The notes under the pieces: model-generated
What the model was told of the DNA's origin: nothing
What the model saw: only the letters and a program-made list of their open reading frames with translations
Database searches by the model: none
Shown here: positions 4,683 through 5,308 of the stretch, piece after piece
How positions within the stretch are numbered: position 1 is the stretch's first letter
Layout of the letters: the number at the start of each line of letters is the position of its first letter
Assembly (NCBI GenBank): GCA_019308705.1
Contig: JAFDHW010000186.1
Span: 1 to 5,308 of the forward strand
Direction of reading: 5' to 3'
Source of the DNA: Deltaproteobacteria bacterium
Lineage (GTDB): Bacteria > Desulfobacterota > Desulfobacteria > Desulfobacterales > Desulfatibacillaceae
Length of the DNA stretch: 5,308 nt
Position numbers and translations under genes: made by a program

Positions 4683-5308
4683 TCAGTTGGGGATGTGGGA
4701 CTTTTTCGCCGACGGTTTTTTTGCGAAGGATTTTCCGGAGGATCCGGGGCTCGCGGAGGGAAGCCGGCGGGTGGTCCTAAACAGAAGCGCCCTCCCCATG
4801 TCCAACAGGTCCGTGGCTTCCGGCAGAAACGCGTGGGCGAGGGAAAAGCTGCGGGGTGCCAAAAGCAAGGCGGGCGCAAGACAGCAGCCCATGGAAGCAT
4901 AGAGGCCAAGCCGGTAATTTTTGCCGGAGAGGACCCAGCCCGAAGCCGCGGCCAGGGGAAGCCCCCAGAGGAGGAGCTTTTCACCCGTGGACCGGGAGAG
5001 GTAGAGGAACCTGGCAACCAGGAAAAACCGCGCGGCCGCGGCCACCACCAGGCACACGGCCAGGGTGACGCCCACGGTATGGAGCACGAAATCCACGCCG
5101 TTTCCGGCGGTGAGTTCCGCAAAGGCGCGCCGCGCGCCGGGGTGGGCGGCAAGCCAGGATTTGCCGGACTCCGCCTCCGCGAAAATCTCCAACCCGCCGC
5201 GGAAAGCATACAGGAGCACGAACTGGGCCGCGACCGCCACGGCGGTCATCATCGCAAGGGCCACGCCCTGTTCCCATATCTTGGCCCAAAGGTTCCGCAG
5301 GGCGTCCA
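4683..5308 (-). CDS. Hypothetical polytopic membrane protein (5' end outside or at the window edge)
   Basis: I do not recognise this family. The frame is open from the right edge to a TGA at 4683-4685. A GTG at 5264 would give 193 residues, but the frame continues upstream as sensible protein (DALRNLWAKIWEQG), an amphipathic stretch ahead of the first membrane helix, so the true start is probably at or beyond 5307; the last two bases are compatible with an NTG start. Counting from the 5264 codon, hydrophobic segments lie at about 5-21, 59-82, 97-113 and 119-136, suggesting four membrane helices. A soluble loop spans about 22-58. The C-terminal tail (about 163-193) is Arg/Lys/Ser/Pro-rich with KK pairs, so it is probably cytoplasmic. 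No catalytic motif is visible. It lies upstream of feo in the same direction, but feo has its own promoter, so a functional link is not shown. The other frames here give Pro/Arg-rich non-membrane sequence and were judged shadows. Confidence 0.7.
   Translation of the reverse strand, partial: DALRNLWAKIWEQGVALAMMTAVAVAAQFVLLYAFRGGLEIFAEAESGKSWLAAHPGARRAFAELTAGNGVDFVLHTVGVTLAVCLVVAAAARFFLVARFLYLSRSTGEKLLLWGLPLAAASGWVLSGKNYRLGLYASMGCCLAPALLLAPRSFSLAHAFLPEATDLLDMGRALLFRTTRRLPSASPGSSGKSFAKKPSAKKSHIPN

Noticed and set aside
4631..5209. Alternative minus-strand frame of 192 codons overlapping the membrane-protein gene
   Set aside because: It is Pro/Arg/Ser-rich with no membrane or domain pattern and runs into the feo promoter; the other frame has clear hydrophobic segments.

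Overview
The window is GC-rich bacterial DNA, and most of it is one iron-uptake locus on the minus strand. Two FeoA proteins, a FeoB of about 800 residues, a FeoB-associated Cys-rich peptide and a DtxR-type repressor make up the operon. This layout, with the base composition and protein style, suggests an anaerobic deltaproteobacterium (Desulfobacterota, sulfate-reducer-like). That assignment is inferred from the gene set, because no rRNA or marker gene is present.

Layout from left to right. Positions 1-66 hold the leader of a plus-strand gene for a metallo-beta-lactamase-fold hydrolase (67-891). After a 36-bp convergent gap come the minus-strand genes, in transcription order from the right: feoA1 (4280-4546), feoA2 (4059-4283), feoB (1639-4062), the Cys-rich membrane peptide (1430-1639) and the DtxR-family regulator (928-1443). 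Every junction overlaps, by 4, 4, 1 and 14 nt, so the five genes look like one translationally coupled transcript. The 136-bp gap at 4547-4682 carries the feo promoter: a perfect TTGACA -35 and a -10 overlapped by a palindromic DtxR-box-like operator. A short leader with hairpin potential follows. On the far right, the 3' part of a minus-strand membrane-protein gene runs off the window edge.

How it works together. FeoB is the inner-membrane Fe(II) transporter, FeoA1 and FeoA2 are its small cytoplasmic SH3-like partners, and the one-helix Cys-rich peptide is probably an accessory at the membrane. The last gene encodes a metal-dependent repressor. Its recognition helix and metal ligands resemble those of DtxR/IdeR, and the operator at the operon's own promoter matches the DtxR-box consensus at 15 of 19 positions. 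The simplest reading is a self-contained iron-homeostasis loop in which the uptake operon encodes its own Fe(II)-sensing repressor. The repressor lacks the usual SH3 domain and ends in a four-cysteine tail, which is the least ordinary element here. I see no mobile element, CRISPR array, RNA gene or clearly undescribed system.
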